A DNA stretch of 64,000 nt from Bifidobacterium erythrocebi (GTDB taxonomy: Bacteria > Actinomycetota > Actinomycetes > Actinomycetales > Bifidobacteriaceae). This document shows, in pieces, positions 52,426 to 61,493 of the stretch. The notes beneath the pieces were generated by a model. That model did not search any database and was not told the DNA's origin. It worked only from the letters and a program-made list of their open reading frames with translations. Position 1 is the first letter of the stretch; each line of letters starts with the position of its first letter. Location of the stretch: NCBI RefSeq assembly GCF_012932675.1, contig NZ_JAAIIF010000009.1:186001-250000 (forward strand), in the 5' to 3' direction. A program made the position numbers and the translations under genes.

Positions 52426-53004
52426 CTACTGTTTCGGCGTCGCATCCGGCTGGGAGCAGTGGGCCACCATCAGGGCTTCGATGTGCGCCGGCCAGGTGTC
52501 GGCCACCTGCATGGTCCATTCGCCGCCTCGGTCCGCGCCCATCAGCCGGTGCATGGTCCGCAGTGTGGCGACGGTGGCGTCGACGTCCTGCTGGCTGATG
52601 CCGGCCAGCACGCCGCGCAGGTGCTCGTGGAACTGATGGACGTACAGTTCGCGGATCTCCTCGGCGGGACCGGTCAGGCTCAGCGTCACCGCACGGCCGT
52701 CGGTTTCGGATTGGTGCTTGACCACCAGGCCCTTGCCGACCAGTTCGTTGACGAGTTTCGTGATGCTCGGCGCGGTCACTCCCAGGAAGGCAGCGATGCT
52801 GCTGACGCGTGCCGCCGGTGCCGCCGATCCGCTTTGGTGGTTGATGCTCCAGATGGCGTCGATGACGTGGATGTGCCGCGGCTTCATGTTCTTCGGCAGT
52901 TCCGGCAGCGCTTCGGTGATGCGTTTCGCCAGCCAGCATGCCTCGATCAGGTCGTGCACGTCATCCAGCGAAAGTTCCTGCCGGGCGTCTTGCGATTGGG
53001 TCAT
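52426..53004 (-). CDS. MarR-family regulator of the MFS exporter
   Basis: 192 residues. N-terminal dimerisation helix, then winged helix VSSIAAFLGVTAPSITKLVNELVGKGLVVKHQSETDGRAVTLSLT with MarR wing D-x-R. GGGAGACGGT before the ATG at 53004. Upstream lie TTACC-rich dyads (53023-53048). Divergent from the acid phosphatase gene and followed by the DHA2 exporter. Confidence 0.88.
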   Translation of the reverse strand: MTQSQDARQELSLDDVHDLIEACWLAKRITEALPELPKNMKPRHIHVIDAIWSINHQSGSAAPAARVSSIAAFLGVTAPSITKLVNELVGKGLVVKHQSETDGRAVTLSLTGPAEEIRELYVHQFHEHLRGVLAGISQQDVDATVATLRTMHRLMGADRGGEWTMQVADTWPAHIEALMVAHCSQPDATPKQ

Positions 53005-53022
53005 ACCGTCTCCCGCATATCG

Positions 53023-53048
53023 TTACCAATAGTCATTACCAAAGGTAA
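53023..53048. promoter_or_regulatory. Probable MarR operator
   Basis: TTACCAAAGGTAA (53036-53048, arms TTACC/GGTAA) with a second half-site TTACCAAT at 53023-53030, just upstream of the marR start. Confidence 0.6.
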
Positions 53049-53210
53049 GTATATGAGCGCTCTAGAGAAGATGGCAGCAGCCCCACGCGCAGCCCTGGAC
53101 ATCACGTCGCAAGGGCGAAACTGCAAACGATATCACGCTGCTCCTATGATGAGTCGGAAGCGCTATTCGAACGGAATACGCGCCACCACACAACCATAAG
53201 GAGAGACTTG

Positions 53211-54818
53211 ATGCGAAAGACACCGTTGCCTGCTTTGCGCGGCGGCATCGCGGCAGCAGCCGCGGTCATCATGGCGCTGGGCGTCACCTTGCAGGCGCAA
53301 GCTGCAGAATCATACCCGTCCGACGCGCAGCAGCCGGACTACACGGCATTGCTCAGCGATTTCACCAACTACTACAAGCCGGACCTCACCAAGCCTTCCA
53401 CGGAACTGCATGGCCACGTGGTCAATGCGGATGTCCTCAGGACCAACAGCAACGCCACGGTATCGGTGAATCATAAGGCCAACGAGGGCCGGACCAGCGA
53501 CAGCGATCCGCTTAACCCGCAGCAGCAGCGCGCGCTGAAGGACAGCGATCAGGCGTTCGAGACCACATTCCCCGATGCGCTCGGACCGACCCTGGGAGCC
53601 TTCCTGAGCGAAGGACTCGAACAGGGCGACCTGCCGCTGTCCTCGGCTCTGCTGGTCAAGCAGCCCACGGACAGCGACGACGCTCCTATCTGGCAGCGCA
53701 CCGCACTACTGACGAACTACGTGAACGATTCCGCGGCGAAGAAGCAGTACGTCCACCCGCGTCCGTACACGGACCGCACGAACGGCGGCTATGTGGAAGC
53801 CGGACTGCCCAAGACCGAGGACATCATCCACCTGCCGGTGTGGACGGACGAGGACGGCAACAAGCACGACCCGATCTACGACACCCTCTCCACCACCGGC
53901 TCCTTCCCCTCCGGCCACACCACCACCGCCTATGCCGGCGGCATCGGCCTGGCCACGCTGCTGCCCCAGCTCGCGCCGGAGATCATGGCGCGCGCCTCTG
54001 AAGCGGCCAACAACCGCCTGATCGTGGGCGTGCACTACCCGCTCGACCTGATGGGCGGACGCATCATCAGCGAGGCCGGCATCGCGACGCGCTGGTCCGA
54101 CGAGCAGTTCCGCAACGACAAGCTGATGCCGGCATACCAGGAGCTGCAGGCCTATATGGCAAAGCGCTGCGTGGGCGCCAACATCGTGCCCAGCGCATCG
54201 GACGACACCACGACGGTGCAGAACTGCGTGACCGCACTGAACGCGAATTCCGCCGATTCCTCCAAGGCGAGCGGCGGATACACCAACGATTTCACCGATG
54301 ATTTCAGCACGCAGCCGGTGACCGACCGCAAGTCGGCGCTGGCAGCCTACCAGGCGCGCATGAGCTACGGATTCGCGCCGACCTCGGCCACCGGCAAGGC
54401 CGCCGTCGTACCGGATGGCGCGGAAAACCTGCTGCTCACTGCCTTCCCGACGCTGAACGCCGAACAGCGCCGCGCGGTGCTGGCGGCCACGGAGATCGAT
54501 TCCGGCGAACCGCTGGATGCAAGCTCGGACGGCTACCAGCGGCTTAATCTCGCCGCCGCATACAGTTCCAAGGTGACGCTGAACGCCGACGGTTCCGTCG
54601 TCAAGGTGGAGCCCGGCCAGGCGGTCGCCTCCGTGGTGCGCGAGGGCACCCCGGCCGACACCGACCCCACCAACGGCGAGGGCGACGAGAAGACCAACGC
54701 GGCCGGCAGCACCAAGACCATCGCCGACACCGGCGCGGACGCGCTGGCCCCGGCCGGCGTGATGGTCGCCTGCCTCATGCTCGGCATCGGCCTGACGCTG
54801 ACCCGCCGACGCGTGTGA
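53211..54818 (+). CDS. Sortase-anchored PAP2-type acid phosphatase
   Basis: 535 residues. Signal peptide: basic MRKT then AAAAVIMALGVTLQAQAA with a likely cleavage near residue 34. Then a PAP2 phosphatase core with HPRPY, PSGHTTTAYAGG and LIVGVHYPLDLMGG. The C-terminal part is Ser/Thr-rich and ends with IADTG followed by a hydrophobic helix and RRRV, a sortase-type anchor of the LAxTG class. So an extracellular wall-bound phosphatase, possibly scavenging phosphate from organic esters. AAGGAG is 7 nt before the ATG. Confidence 0.85.
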   Translation: MRKTPLPALRGGIAAAAAVIMALGVTLQAQAAESYPSDAQQPDYTALLSDFTNYYKPDLTKPSTELHGHVVNADVLRTNSNATVSVNHKANEGRTSDSDPLNPQQQRALKDSDQAFETTFPDALGPTLGAFLSEGLEQGDLPLSSALLVKQPTDSDDAPIWQRTALLTNYVNDSAAKKQYVHPRPYTDRTNGGYVEAGLPKTEDIIHLPVWTDEDGNKHDPIYDTLSTTGSFPSGHTTTAYAGGIGLATLLPQLAPEIMARASEAANNRLIVGVHYPLDLMGGRIISEAGIATRWSDEQFRNDKLMPAYQELQAYMAKRCVGANIVPSASDDTTTVQNCVTALNANSADSSKASGGYTNDFTDDFSTQPVTDRKSALAAYQARMSYGFAPTSATGKAAVVPDGAENLLLTAFPTLNAEQRRAVLAATEIDSGEPLDASSDGYQRLNLAAAYSSKVTLNADGSVVKVEPGQAVASVVREGTPADTDPTNGEGDEKTNAAGSTKTIADTGADALAPAGVMVACLMLGIGLTLTRRRV

Positions 54819-54863
54819 CGCATACAACGCACGCAACGCATGTAGCCGCACGATGCCACTGAT

Positions 54864-54898
54864 ATCGGGCCGCCCGTCAAACGGGCGGCCCGATTTGC
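54864..54898 (+). terminator. Intrinsic terminator of the acid phosphatase
   Basis: 13-bp perfect stem ATCGGGCCGCCCG / CGGGCGGCCCGAT with a 5-nt loop followed by TTTGC. Overlaps the -35 of the GH3 promoter. Confidence 0.8.
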
Positions 54899-54937
54899 AT
54901 ATTCGCCCGAAATACGCTAAATTACCAATTGGTAATT
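54895..54937 (+). promoter_or_regulatory. Promoter and TetR operator of second GH3 gene
   Basis: -35 TTGCAT (54895-54900), 17-nt spacer, -10 TAAATT (54918-54923). The perfect 18-bp palindrome AATTACCAATTGGTAATT (54920-54937) overlaps the -10, so a bound repressor would block initiation. Confidence 0.75.
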
Positions 54938-54974
54938 AAAGGTATTTCGCTTCAATGAGGAAAGTGAGCAACCC

Positions 54975-57305
54975 ATGGCCGAAACCAACGACCTTCCCTA
55001 CAAGAACCCCGACCTGCCCGCCGAGGAACGCATCGCCGATCTGCTCGGACGCATGACCCTCGAAGAGAAGGTCGGCCAGATGATGCAGCTCGACGCAGGC
55101 CACAACGACCTGGACGACCTCATCATCAACAAGCACGTCGGTTCGATCCTGCACACCAGGCCGGCCGACCTGCCGAAAGCGGTCGAGACCGTCAACACCA
55201 AGACCCGCCTGGGCATTCCGCTGATCATCGGCGACGACTGCATCCACGGCTACTCCTTCTGGCCCGGCTCCACCATCTTCCCCTCGCAGCTGGGCATGGC
55301 CACGAGCTTCGACCCGACCAAGGTCCAGGCCGCCGGCCGCGCCACCGCCGAAGAGGTCTCCAGCACCGGCCTGCATTGGACCTTCTCCCCCGTGCTGTGC
55401 ATCGCACGCGACACCCGCTGGGGCCGTGTGGACGAGACCTTCGGCGAGGATCCGTACCTGATCGGCGAGATGGCATCGGCCATCGTCAAGGGCTATCAGG
55501 GCGGCGCCAAGGCCGGCGAACCGCTCGCCAAGGACGCCATCCTGGCCTGCGCCAAGCATTTCGCCGGCTACTCCGAGACGCAGGGCGGCCGCGACGCCTC
55601 CGAAGCCGACCTTTCGCACCGCAAGCTGGAATCCTGGTTCCTGCCGCCGTTCGAACGTGTGGCGAAGGAAGGCTGCGGCACCTTCATGCTCGGCTACGAG
55701 TCCATCGACGGCGTGCCGGTCACGTTCAACAAGTGGCTGCTTTCGGACAAGCTGCGCGGTGATTGGAAGTACCAGGGCACGCTTATCACCGACTGGGACA
55801 ACGTCGGCCGTGCCGTGTGGGAGCAGAAGGTCAAGGCCGATTACGTGCACGCCGCCGCGGATGCGGTCAAGGCCGGCAACGATCTGATCATGACCACGCC
55901 GAAGTTCTACGAGGGTGCCATCGAAGCCGTCAAGCGCGGTCTGCTGGACGAATCGCTGATCGATGAGGCCGTGTCCCGCATTCTCGCGCTCAAGTTCCGT
56001 CTGGGCTTGTTCGAGGATCCGCGCCTGCCGGACGAGAAGCGCATGAAGGAGGTCATCGGCTCCGACGAACATCAGGAGCTCAACCTGCAGATCGCCCGCG
56101 AATCCGTCGCATTGCTGAAGAACAACGGCTCCCTGCCGTTCACCGCAACCGCCGGCAAACGCATCGCAGTCGTCGGCCCGCTGGCTGATGACGCCCAGGA
56201 ACAGCTCGGCGATTGGGCCGGCAGCTCCGGCCAGGTCGTGTGGATGGCCGACGGTCAGCCGCGCAACATGATCACCACCGTGCTCGACGGGTTCAAGCAG
56301 CTCGCACCCGAAGGCTGCGAGGTCGTGTACTCGCGCGGCGCGAACATCCTCGACCTGGTGGACGATCCGGAAGGCAAGTTCTACCCGGATGGTCAGCCCC
56401 GCCCGAAGCTCGGCGTCTCCGCCAAGGTCGACCAGCAGCTGCTGGACGAGGCCGTGGAGAACGCACGCCAGTCCGATCTCGTCATCGCCGTCGTGGGCGA
56501 TGTGGTGCAGCTCGTCGGCGAGACCTGCTCCACCGCCACCCTGGAACTGCTCGGCGGCCAGAACGCCCTGCTCGAAGCGCTTGCCAACGTGGCACGCGAA
56601 ACCGGCAAGCCGCTGGTCGTGGTGCTCATGAGCTCCAAGCCGCAGGTGATGCCGGCATGCGTGATCGGCACCAACGGCGTGATCGTGGACGAATCCGCAG
56701 CCGACGGCACCTCCGCGTTCATGTGGGCGCCGAACCCCGGCATGAAGGGCGGCCAGGCCATCGCCGAAATCATCCTCGGCAAGACCAACCCGAGCGGCAG
56801 GCTCCCGATCACCTTCCCGCGCCACGCCGGCCAGCTGCCCGTCTACTACAACCAGATCCGCGGCCAGCACGGCAACCGCTACGCCGATCTCACCCAGGAC
56901 CCGGCATTCGCCTTCGGCGAGGGACTGAGCTACACGACCTTCGCATACGGCGAGCCGACCATCACCAACGTCCCCCCCTCCGGCACGTTCACCACCAACG
57001 ACACCGTGCACGCTGAAATCACGCTCACCAACACCGGCGAGCGCAAGGGCACCGAGGTGGCGCAGCTCTACATCGGCGACATCGTGACCTCGTACAGCTG
57101 GACGGACCGCGAACTCAAGGCATTCCAGCGCGTGGAGCTCGAACCGGGCGAGACCAAGACCGTCGCGTTCGACATTCCGGTCGCGGATTGCACCATCGTC
57201 GACCCGGACGCCAACCGCATCGTGGAACCCGGCGAATTCGAAGTGCTGATCGGCCATTCGAGCCGTCGCACGGACCTCAAGCGCACCACGTTCACCGTCG
57301 CCTGA
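54975..57305 (+). CDS. GH3 beta-glucosidase
   Basis: 776 residues without signal peptide. GH3 features: DDCIHGYSFWPGSTIFP early, KHFAGYSETQGGRDASEAD, nucleophile Asp in LITDWDNVGRAV (about residue 275), then the second domain and FnIII-like C-terminus (SYTTFAYGEPTITN...). Resembles BglB/BlBG3-type enzymes that cleave glucose from beta-glucosides such as cellobiose or plant glucosides; exact specificity is inference. Preceded by an operator shared in core with the other GH3-TetR pair and faces the TetR at 57397 convergently. Confidence 0.93.
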   Translation: MAETNDLPYKNPDLPAEERIADLLGRMTLEEKVGQMMQLDAGHNDLDDLIINKHVGSILHTRPADLPKAVETVNTKTRLGIPLIIGDDCIHGYSFWPGSTIFPSQLGMATSFDPTKVQAAGRATAEEVSSTGLHWTFSPVLCIARDTRWGRVDETFGEDPYLIGEMASAIVKGYQGGAKAGEPLAKDAILACAKHFAGYSETQGGRDASEADLSHRKLESWFLPPFERVAKEGCGTFMLGYESIDGVPVTFNKWLLSDKLRGDWKYQGTLITDWDNVGRAVWEQKVKADYVHAAADAVKAGNDLIMTTPKFYEGAIEAVKRGLLDESLIDEAVSRILALKFRLGLFEDPRLPDEKRMKEVIGSDEHQELNLQIARESVALLKNNGSLPFTATAGKRIAVVGPLADDAQEQLGDWAGSSGQVVWMADGQPRNMITTVLDGFKQLAPEGCEVVYSRGANILDLVDDPEGKFYPDGQPRPKLGVSAKVDQQLLDEAVENARQSDLVIAVVGDVVQLVGETCSTATLELLGGQNALLEALANVARETGKPLVVVLMSSKPQVMPACVIGTNGVIVDESAADGTSAFMWAPNPGMKGGQAIAEIILGKTNPSGRLPITFPRHAGQLPVYYNQIRGQHGNRYADLTQDPAFAFGEGLSYTTFAYGEPTITNVPPSGTFTTNDTVHAEITLTNTGERKGTEVAQLYIGDIVTSYSWTDRELKAFQRVELEPGETKTVAFDIPVADCTIVDPDANRIVEPGEFEVLIGHSSRRTDLKRTTFTVA

Positions 57306-57337
57306 GCCGTCGACCACCAGCACCCCCCAATAACCAT

Positions 57338-57377
57338 GCGGGCGTGGCATCATCACAACCGATGACGCCACGCCCGC
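57338..57377. terminator. Bidirectional terminator between GH3 and TetR
   Basis: 17-bp stem (GCGGGCGTGGC-TCATC arms, one mismatch) with a 6-nt loop, at the junction of two convergent genes. ACCA/TGGT extend the pairing outwards. Confidence 0.75.
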
Positions 57378-57396
57378 TTGGTCTATCCGCATCGAA

Positions 57397-58026
57397 TCAG
57401 CGACACCCTTCCCACAACGGCAGCGGGAACAGCATGTCCTCGATGGCGTCCCACTCCTCGCACAGATCGATGGCCGGCTCACGCAACCAACGCAACTGCA
57501 CGCCATCCATGATCTCCAACGCGCGGCGCACCAACGGGCGCATCCGATCCCAAGGCCCCAATTGTGCGGGAATCTTCCAATTGAACTCGCAATAGTACCG
57601 CCAGATCGCATCCTGCCTGTGCGCGAACTCCCCATGCAACGGATGCTGCGGATTGAACGACTCGACCTGCAGCATGGAGAACAACTGCACCAGCATGCGC
57701 CGTTGCGCATTGTAGCGAACCAGAAACCGCAGATACGCGGGGAACAGCATCGCCTCCGGATCACTGCCAGGCAGGCCGCTCGCACGGAACTCCTCGGGAT
57801 TGCCCGTGGCATTGTAGTATTCGCGATACACCATGGCCAGCATATTGTCCTTGCTGCCCACATACCGCAGCACGCCCTGCTTGGAAATACCGACCCTATC
57901 GGCCACATCCTGTATGGAGATGCCGTTGAACCCGCGCTCGCTGATCAGCTCGACCGCAGCGTCGAGCACCTCCTTGCGGCGCTCCTCCGGTGCCTTGCGG
58001 ATGCGTTTCGTTCGCTCTTCTTCCAT
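57397..58026 (-). CDS. TetR-family regulator, partner of second GH3 gene
   Basis: 209 residues from the ATG at 58026 (GGAG 3-4 nt upstream; an extended start at 58116 is less likely). Helix-turn-helix VLDAAVELISERGFNGISIQDVADRVGISKQGVLRYVGSKDNML. The end IMDGVQLRWLREPAIDLCEEWDAIEDMLFPLPLWEGCR is close to the end of the TetR at 45155 so the two are paralogues. Convergent with the GH3 it should control through the palindrome at 54920. Confidence 0.85.
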   Translation of the reverse strand: MEEERTKRIRKAPEERRKEVLDAAVELISERGFNGISIQDVADRVGISKQGVLRYVGSKDNMLAMVYREYYNATGNPEEFRASGLPGSDPEAMLFPAYLRFLVRYNAQRRMLVQLFSMLQVESFNPQHPLHGEFAHRQDAIWRYYCEFNWKIPAQLGPWDRMRPLVRRALEIMDGVQLRWLREPAIDLCEEWDAIEDMLFPLPLWEGCR

Positions 58027-58179
58027 AATCTCCGAGTCTATCGGCGAATGACGAAAAACATCACGCTCGTCCGGCATATGCGAATGTGCGGATGATCCGC
58101 AGGAGATCATCCGCACATTCCGCGGCTATGGCATGGGGTCACGTCAGCCCATGCCGGTCGATGCGATCAATCGAGGCGA

Positions 58180-59826
58180 TCAATCGACGGGCTTCGTCTC
58201 GTCCGCCTCGTAGTCGAAGAAGTCGAAGTCGGCGGTCTTTTCATGCAACGCGGCGTCGGTAACGGCGATGCCGACCATGGTGCCAGTGAATTCGCCGTAC
58301 TTGCAGTATTCGTCAGAGAAGGTGGTAGTGTCGAAATCCGGGCCAATCTTGGTCCAGTTCTCGCCATCATAACCCCACTCGAACCAAGTACGACGACCTT
58401 CGATATTCAAACGGAAATAGATCGGCTTGTCTTCCACAGCAACGCGAGTGTCAAGCATTTCCATCTTTTCACCGTTTTCGAGACGCACAATCGAAATCGC
58501 GCTGCCGCCAAGCGTCTGTGAATAATACTTGCGCAGGAAAATATTATTCATGTTGTCGTAGTAGATGGTCAAGCCAGCGCTGTGCTGGTAGACTTCCGGC
58601 TCGAACTCCATCTTGGTGGTTACCGTGGCATACACGCTCGTCAGCTTGCGAGCAAGCAGGCTCGTACGATTCAGCGAGGCAAGCGATTCCTCACCACGAA
58701 CACGCAACCAGCCCGGGCGTTCCGTAGCATTTGCAAACGTGCTCGGCATCTGACGCGGCGAGTAATACCAGTTACCCAGTTCCTCACCATCGAAATCGTC
58801 AAGGCTTGGAATTTCCGGCATCGGCACATCTGGCAGATTCGGCTCCTCGACTTCGATCTTTGCCAGATTAGAACCATCAGCCATACGCAACCAACCATCA
58901 GGCGTCCACTGCATCTTCTGAATGGCGGTCTCACGGCCAAGCGTACAACGCAATTCCGGCACAAACGGACGGCTGGTCAGGTGCACAAGATATGTCTCGC
59001 CGTTCGGCAGATCCACGTAGGAGCCGTGGCCGGACTTCTGCAATACGGAATCCGGGTTGAAATAGCGCGGCTTCAAATGATCGTCATCAGCACGCTCGTT
59101 TGACTCCTTCGGCTGCGAAGTGACGAGCGGACCATTCGGATCCGGCTCATACGGGCCCCACACATTGCGGGAACGGCCCATGGTCACAGAATGGTTGTAG
59201 CCGGTGCCGCCCTCGGCGCACATAATGTAATACCAGCCGTCACGCTTGGTCAGATGCGGAGCCTCAATGCAGCCACGATCAGTAGCGCCACGCCATATAC
59301 GCTTCGGATAGCCAACCACATGCTTGGTTTCCGGATCATATTCCACACAGCAGATCACACCCGGCTTCTCATAGCCTTCACGGGTCTCCCATTCCAAGCT
59401 GACGATGTACTTCTTGCCATTGTCATCATGCAAAATGGACGCGTCGAAACCGGAAGATGTCAGATATACCGGCTCACTCCACGGACCTTCAATGCTCTTC
59501 GACTTAATCAGATAATTATTCACGTCGAAATAGCGTGCATTCATGGAATTCATAACGCCGTAAATCACGTAGAACATGTCCTCTTCCTCACAATACGTGA
59601 GGCATGGAGCCCAAATGCCCTTAGCGCTTGGCAGCTTGGTGAGGTTCGGATTCGTATCATCAGTAAGCACGTGGGTGAGCAGCTCCCAATGCTTCATATC
59701 CTTCGAATGGTAAATCGGAATGCCCGGAAACCATTCGAAGGTGGAGACGGCCACGTAGTAGTCGTCGCCTTTGCGGCAGATGGCCGGATCGGGATTGAAG
59801 CCTTTGAAGATCGGATTATGCAGCAT
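58180..59826 (-). CDS. GH43 beta-xylosidase/arabinosidase-type hydrolase
   Basis: 548 residues, cytoplasmic. Five-blade propeller domain with the catalytic base Asp in KGFNPDPAICRKGD, the pKa-tuning Asp in SSGFDASILHDDNGKKYIV and the acid Glu in GCIEAPHLTKRDGWYY; the C-terminal DUF1349/concanavalin-like domain (residues about 330-548) is typical of GH43 subfamily 11 beta-xylosidases. Removes xylose (or arabinose) from the non-reducing end of short xylo-oligosaccharides. It starts 62 bp after the GH5 gene with AAGGA upstream, so likely one operon. Confidence 0.9.
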   Translation of the reverse strand: MLHNPIFKGFNPDPAICRKGDDYYVAVSTFEWFPGIPIYHSKDMKHWELLTHVLTDDTNPNLTKLPSAKGIWAPCLTYCEEEDMFYVIYGVMNSMNARYFDVNNYLIKSKSIEGPWSEPVYLTSSGFDASILHDDNGKKYIVSLEWETREGYEKPGVICCVEYDPETKHVVGYPKRIWRGATDRGCIEAPHLTKRDGWYYIMCAEGGTGYNHSVTMGRSRNVWGPYEPDPNGPLVTSQPKESNERADDDHLKPRYFNPDSVLQKSGHGSYVDLPNGETYLVHLTSRPFVPELRCTLGRETAIQKMQWTPDGWLRMADGSNLAKIEVEEPNLPDVPMPEIPSLDDFDGEELGNWYYSPRQMPSTFANATERPGWLRVRGEESLASLNRTSLLARKLTSVYATVTTKMEFEPEVYQHSAGLTIYYDNMNNIFLRKYYSQTLGGSAISIVRLENGEKMEMLDTRVAVEDKPIYFRLNIEGRRTWFEWGYDGENWTKIGPDFDTTTFSDEYCKYGEFTGTMVGIAVTDAALHEKTADFDFFDYEADETKPVD

Positions 59827-59888
59827 TGTCGTTCCTTAATGTTCTTGATATCACGCGTTGCTTTGTACGATTCTTGCGTCCGACGGAA

Positions 59889-61097
59889 TCACTTTTGGAC
59901 GGGGAACCAATCTTGGGCGATGCAGCGCCCGAGGTCCCATGCGTCCCAGCCGATCCAGCCAGGGGTGTTGACGGTGTCGGTGAGCAGCTTGTAGTTCCAG
60001 TAGTAGAAGCCGCTGCCCTTGCTCCATGCGGCGAGCTGGGATTCGGCTACGCCCTGGTACAGCGAGCGCTTCTGTTCGGCGGTCAGGGTTTCGACCTGAG
60101 CCCCTTCCTCGCCGTTGAGCACGCTTTGTCCGCCGTGGGTGTCCACACCGCAGCCGACGGAGTTGAACAGGCACCACTCCCCCACAATCACCGGGAAGTA
60201 TTCGCTCATCTCGGCGATCATCGGCGCATAGGTATTCCTCACGAAGTCGTCGTAGCCCTCCGCCGTCTGCGGGCAACCCATCGTTTCGGCGGTCATGAGG
60301 TATTGGTGGGTATCAAGGACCACGTTCTTAAACTCGGGCGCGAGCTTGCCGTCGGGGCCGCGCATGAAGTCCTTCCACTGTTCGATGTCGAAACCGTCGT
60401 GGAACACCACCGCCTTGTCTGCCGGCAATGCGCCCTTGTCGGCATCGCGCAGACGGTGGTAGGCGGTGATGTAGAAGTTCTTGAGCCAGTCGAATGCGAT
60501 CGGGCCGGTGCCTTCGGCGAGTTCCGGATCGACCGCCTTGTAGCGTTCGGTCACGTTCGCCATCGGCCAGCAGGTGGTGGTGTTCGGCTCGTTGATGATT
60601 TCGATGCCCATCAGCGCCCGACGATGGCCGTACCGCCTGGCGAGGCGTTCGAGCACGGACAGCACGAATTCGACCTCGTCGGGCAGCTGCGCCCACTTGC
60701 ACACGCCGGAGATGCCGCCGTTGTCGAAGCCGTTCTGGCTCATCGGCGCGGTGTGCAGGTCGATGAGGATGGTCAGACCGTATTTCTCGGCCCAGTTGAA
60801 GGCCTTGTCGAGTTCGTCGATGCAGCCGATGAACGGCGCGCGGTCGCCGAAGATGAAGTACGGCACGGGGATGCGCACGGAGTTCAGTCCCCACGATTTG
60901 ATGGTGGCAAAGTCGCGCTCGTTGATGTATTCGGCGCGGTGGGTCCTGATGCGGGCCTCGTAGACGGCCGGGTCAAGCTGCGTGGGCAGGTAGTATTCGT
61001 CGTCCGCGGTGGTGCCGTCAAACAGCGCCGGGTTCATCCATTTCTCCAGAACGAGCCAGTTGCCGAGGTTGACGCCCTTGATGTAATCGATTTCCAT
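59889..61097 (-). CDS. GH5 family glycoside hydrolase
   Basis: 402 residues, no signal peptide. GH5 fold: IKGVNLGNWLVLEKWMNP at the N-terminus (as in exo-beta-1,3-glucanase-like members), SVRIPVPYF, the acid/base Glu in GIEIINEPN and the nucleophile Glu in PVIVGEWCLF, then GFYYWNYKLL. Subfamily and substrate (beta-glucan, gentiobiose-like or mannan) cannot be fixed from sequence reading. The ATG at 61097 has GGGAG 6 nt upstream. First gene of a GH5-GH43 unit under the promoter at 61156-61184. Confidence 0.85.
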   Translation of the reverse strand: MEIDYIKGVNLGNWLVLEKWMNPALFDGTTADDEYYLPTQLDPAVYEARIRTHRAEYINERDFATIKSWGLNSVRIPVPYFIFGDRAPFIGCIDELDKAFNWAEKYGLTILIDLHTAPMSQNGFDNGGISGVCKWAQLPDEVEFVLSVLERLARRYGHRRALMGIEIINEPNTTTCWPMANVTERYKAVDPELAEGTGPIAFDWLKNFYITAYHRLRDADKGALPADKAVVFHDGFDIEQWKDFMRGPDGKLAPEFKNVVLDTHQYLMTAETMGCPQTAEGYDDFVRNTYAPMIAEMSEYFPVIVGEWCLFNSVGCGVDTHGGQSVLNGEEGAQVETLTAEQKRSLYQGVAESQLAAWSKGSGFYYWNYKLLTDTVNTPGWIGWDAWDLGRCIAQDWFPVQK

Positions 61098-61132
61098 ATG
61101 CACTCCCTTGTACGCGTTCACCATAGTTCCTA

Positions 61133-61184
61133 TTACTTAGTAACTACTTAGTTAGATGATAATATATTGCTCCGCTTTTCGCAA
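61133..61184 (-). promoter_or_regulatory. Promoter and operator of GH5-GH43 operon
   Basis: On the minus strand: -35 TTGCGA (61184-61179), 17 nt, -10 TATCAT (61161-61156). Directly downstream are two dyads TTACTTAGTAA (61133-61143) and AACTACTTAGTT (61142-61153), a repressor site covering the transcription start. Confidence 0.65.
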
Positions 61185-61388
61185 CTCGCGCCATGCCGTG
61201 TCACATCACCCCACTCCCCACAACTCGCACCATGCCGTATCATTCCCCTCCTCTCTACGCCCCGCTCCCCTATGTCCCTCCCCTTGCGCTACCAGCCCCA
61301 CCCCTTATCTCCCATCCCCAAAATCAGACAAGAATGGGGCAAAATTGTCCGAAAACGGGGAAGCGAGGCGAAATCCATCCCGTGTCAA

Positions 61389-61429
61389 GACAAGAAAACG
61401 AGACAAATGAGACAAGAAAACGAGACAAA
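61389..61429. repeat. Two exact 19-bp direct repeats, 22-bp spacing
   Basis: GACAAGAAAACGAGACAAA at 61389-61407 and 61411-61429, in a low-GC stretch between the GH5 promoter and the GH51 terminator. The rest of 61185-61436 shows no gene. Confidence 0.6.
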
Positions 61430-61436
61430 GCAAAAC

Positions 61437-61466
61437 CTCTCAAGTGGCGGCACAGCCACTTGAGAG
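61437..61466 (-). terminator. Terminator of the GH51 gene
   Basis: CTCTCAAGTGGC and GCCACTTGAGAG, 12 bp perfect with a 6-nt loop, followed on the minus strand by GTTTTGC. 27 bp after the GH51 stop. Confidence 0.75.
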
Positions 61467-61493
61467 GACAGAATGCAATCAGCAGGAGCCAGT

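Noticed and set aside
54936-57908. 990-codon minus-strand frame over the second GH3
   Set aside because: Shadow of GH3; no recognisable domains and the real gene has all catalytic motifs.
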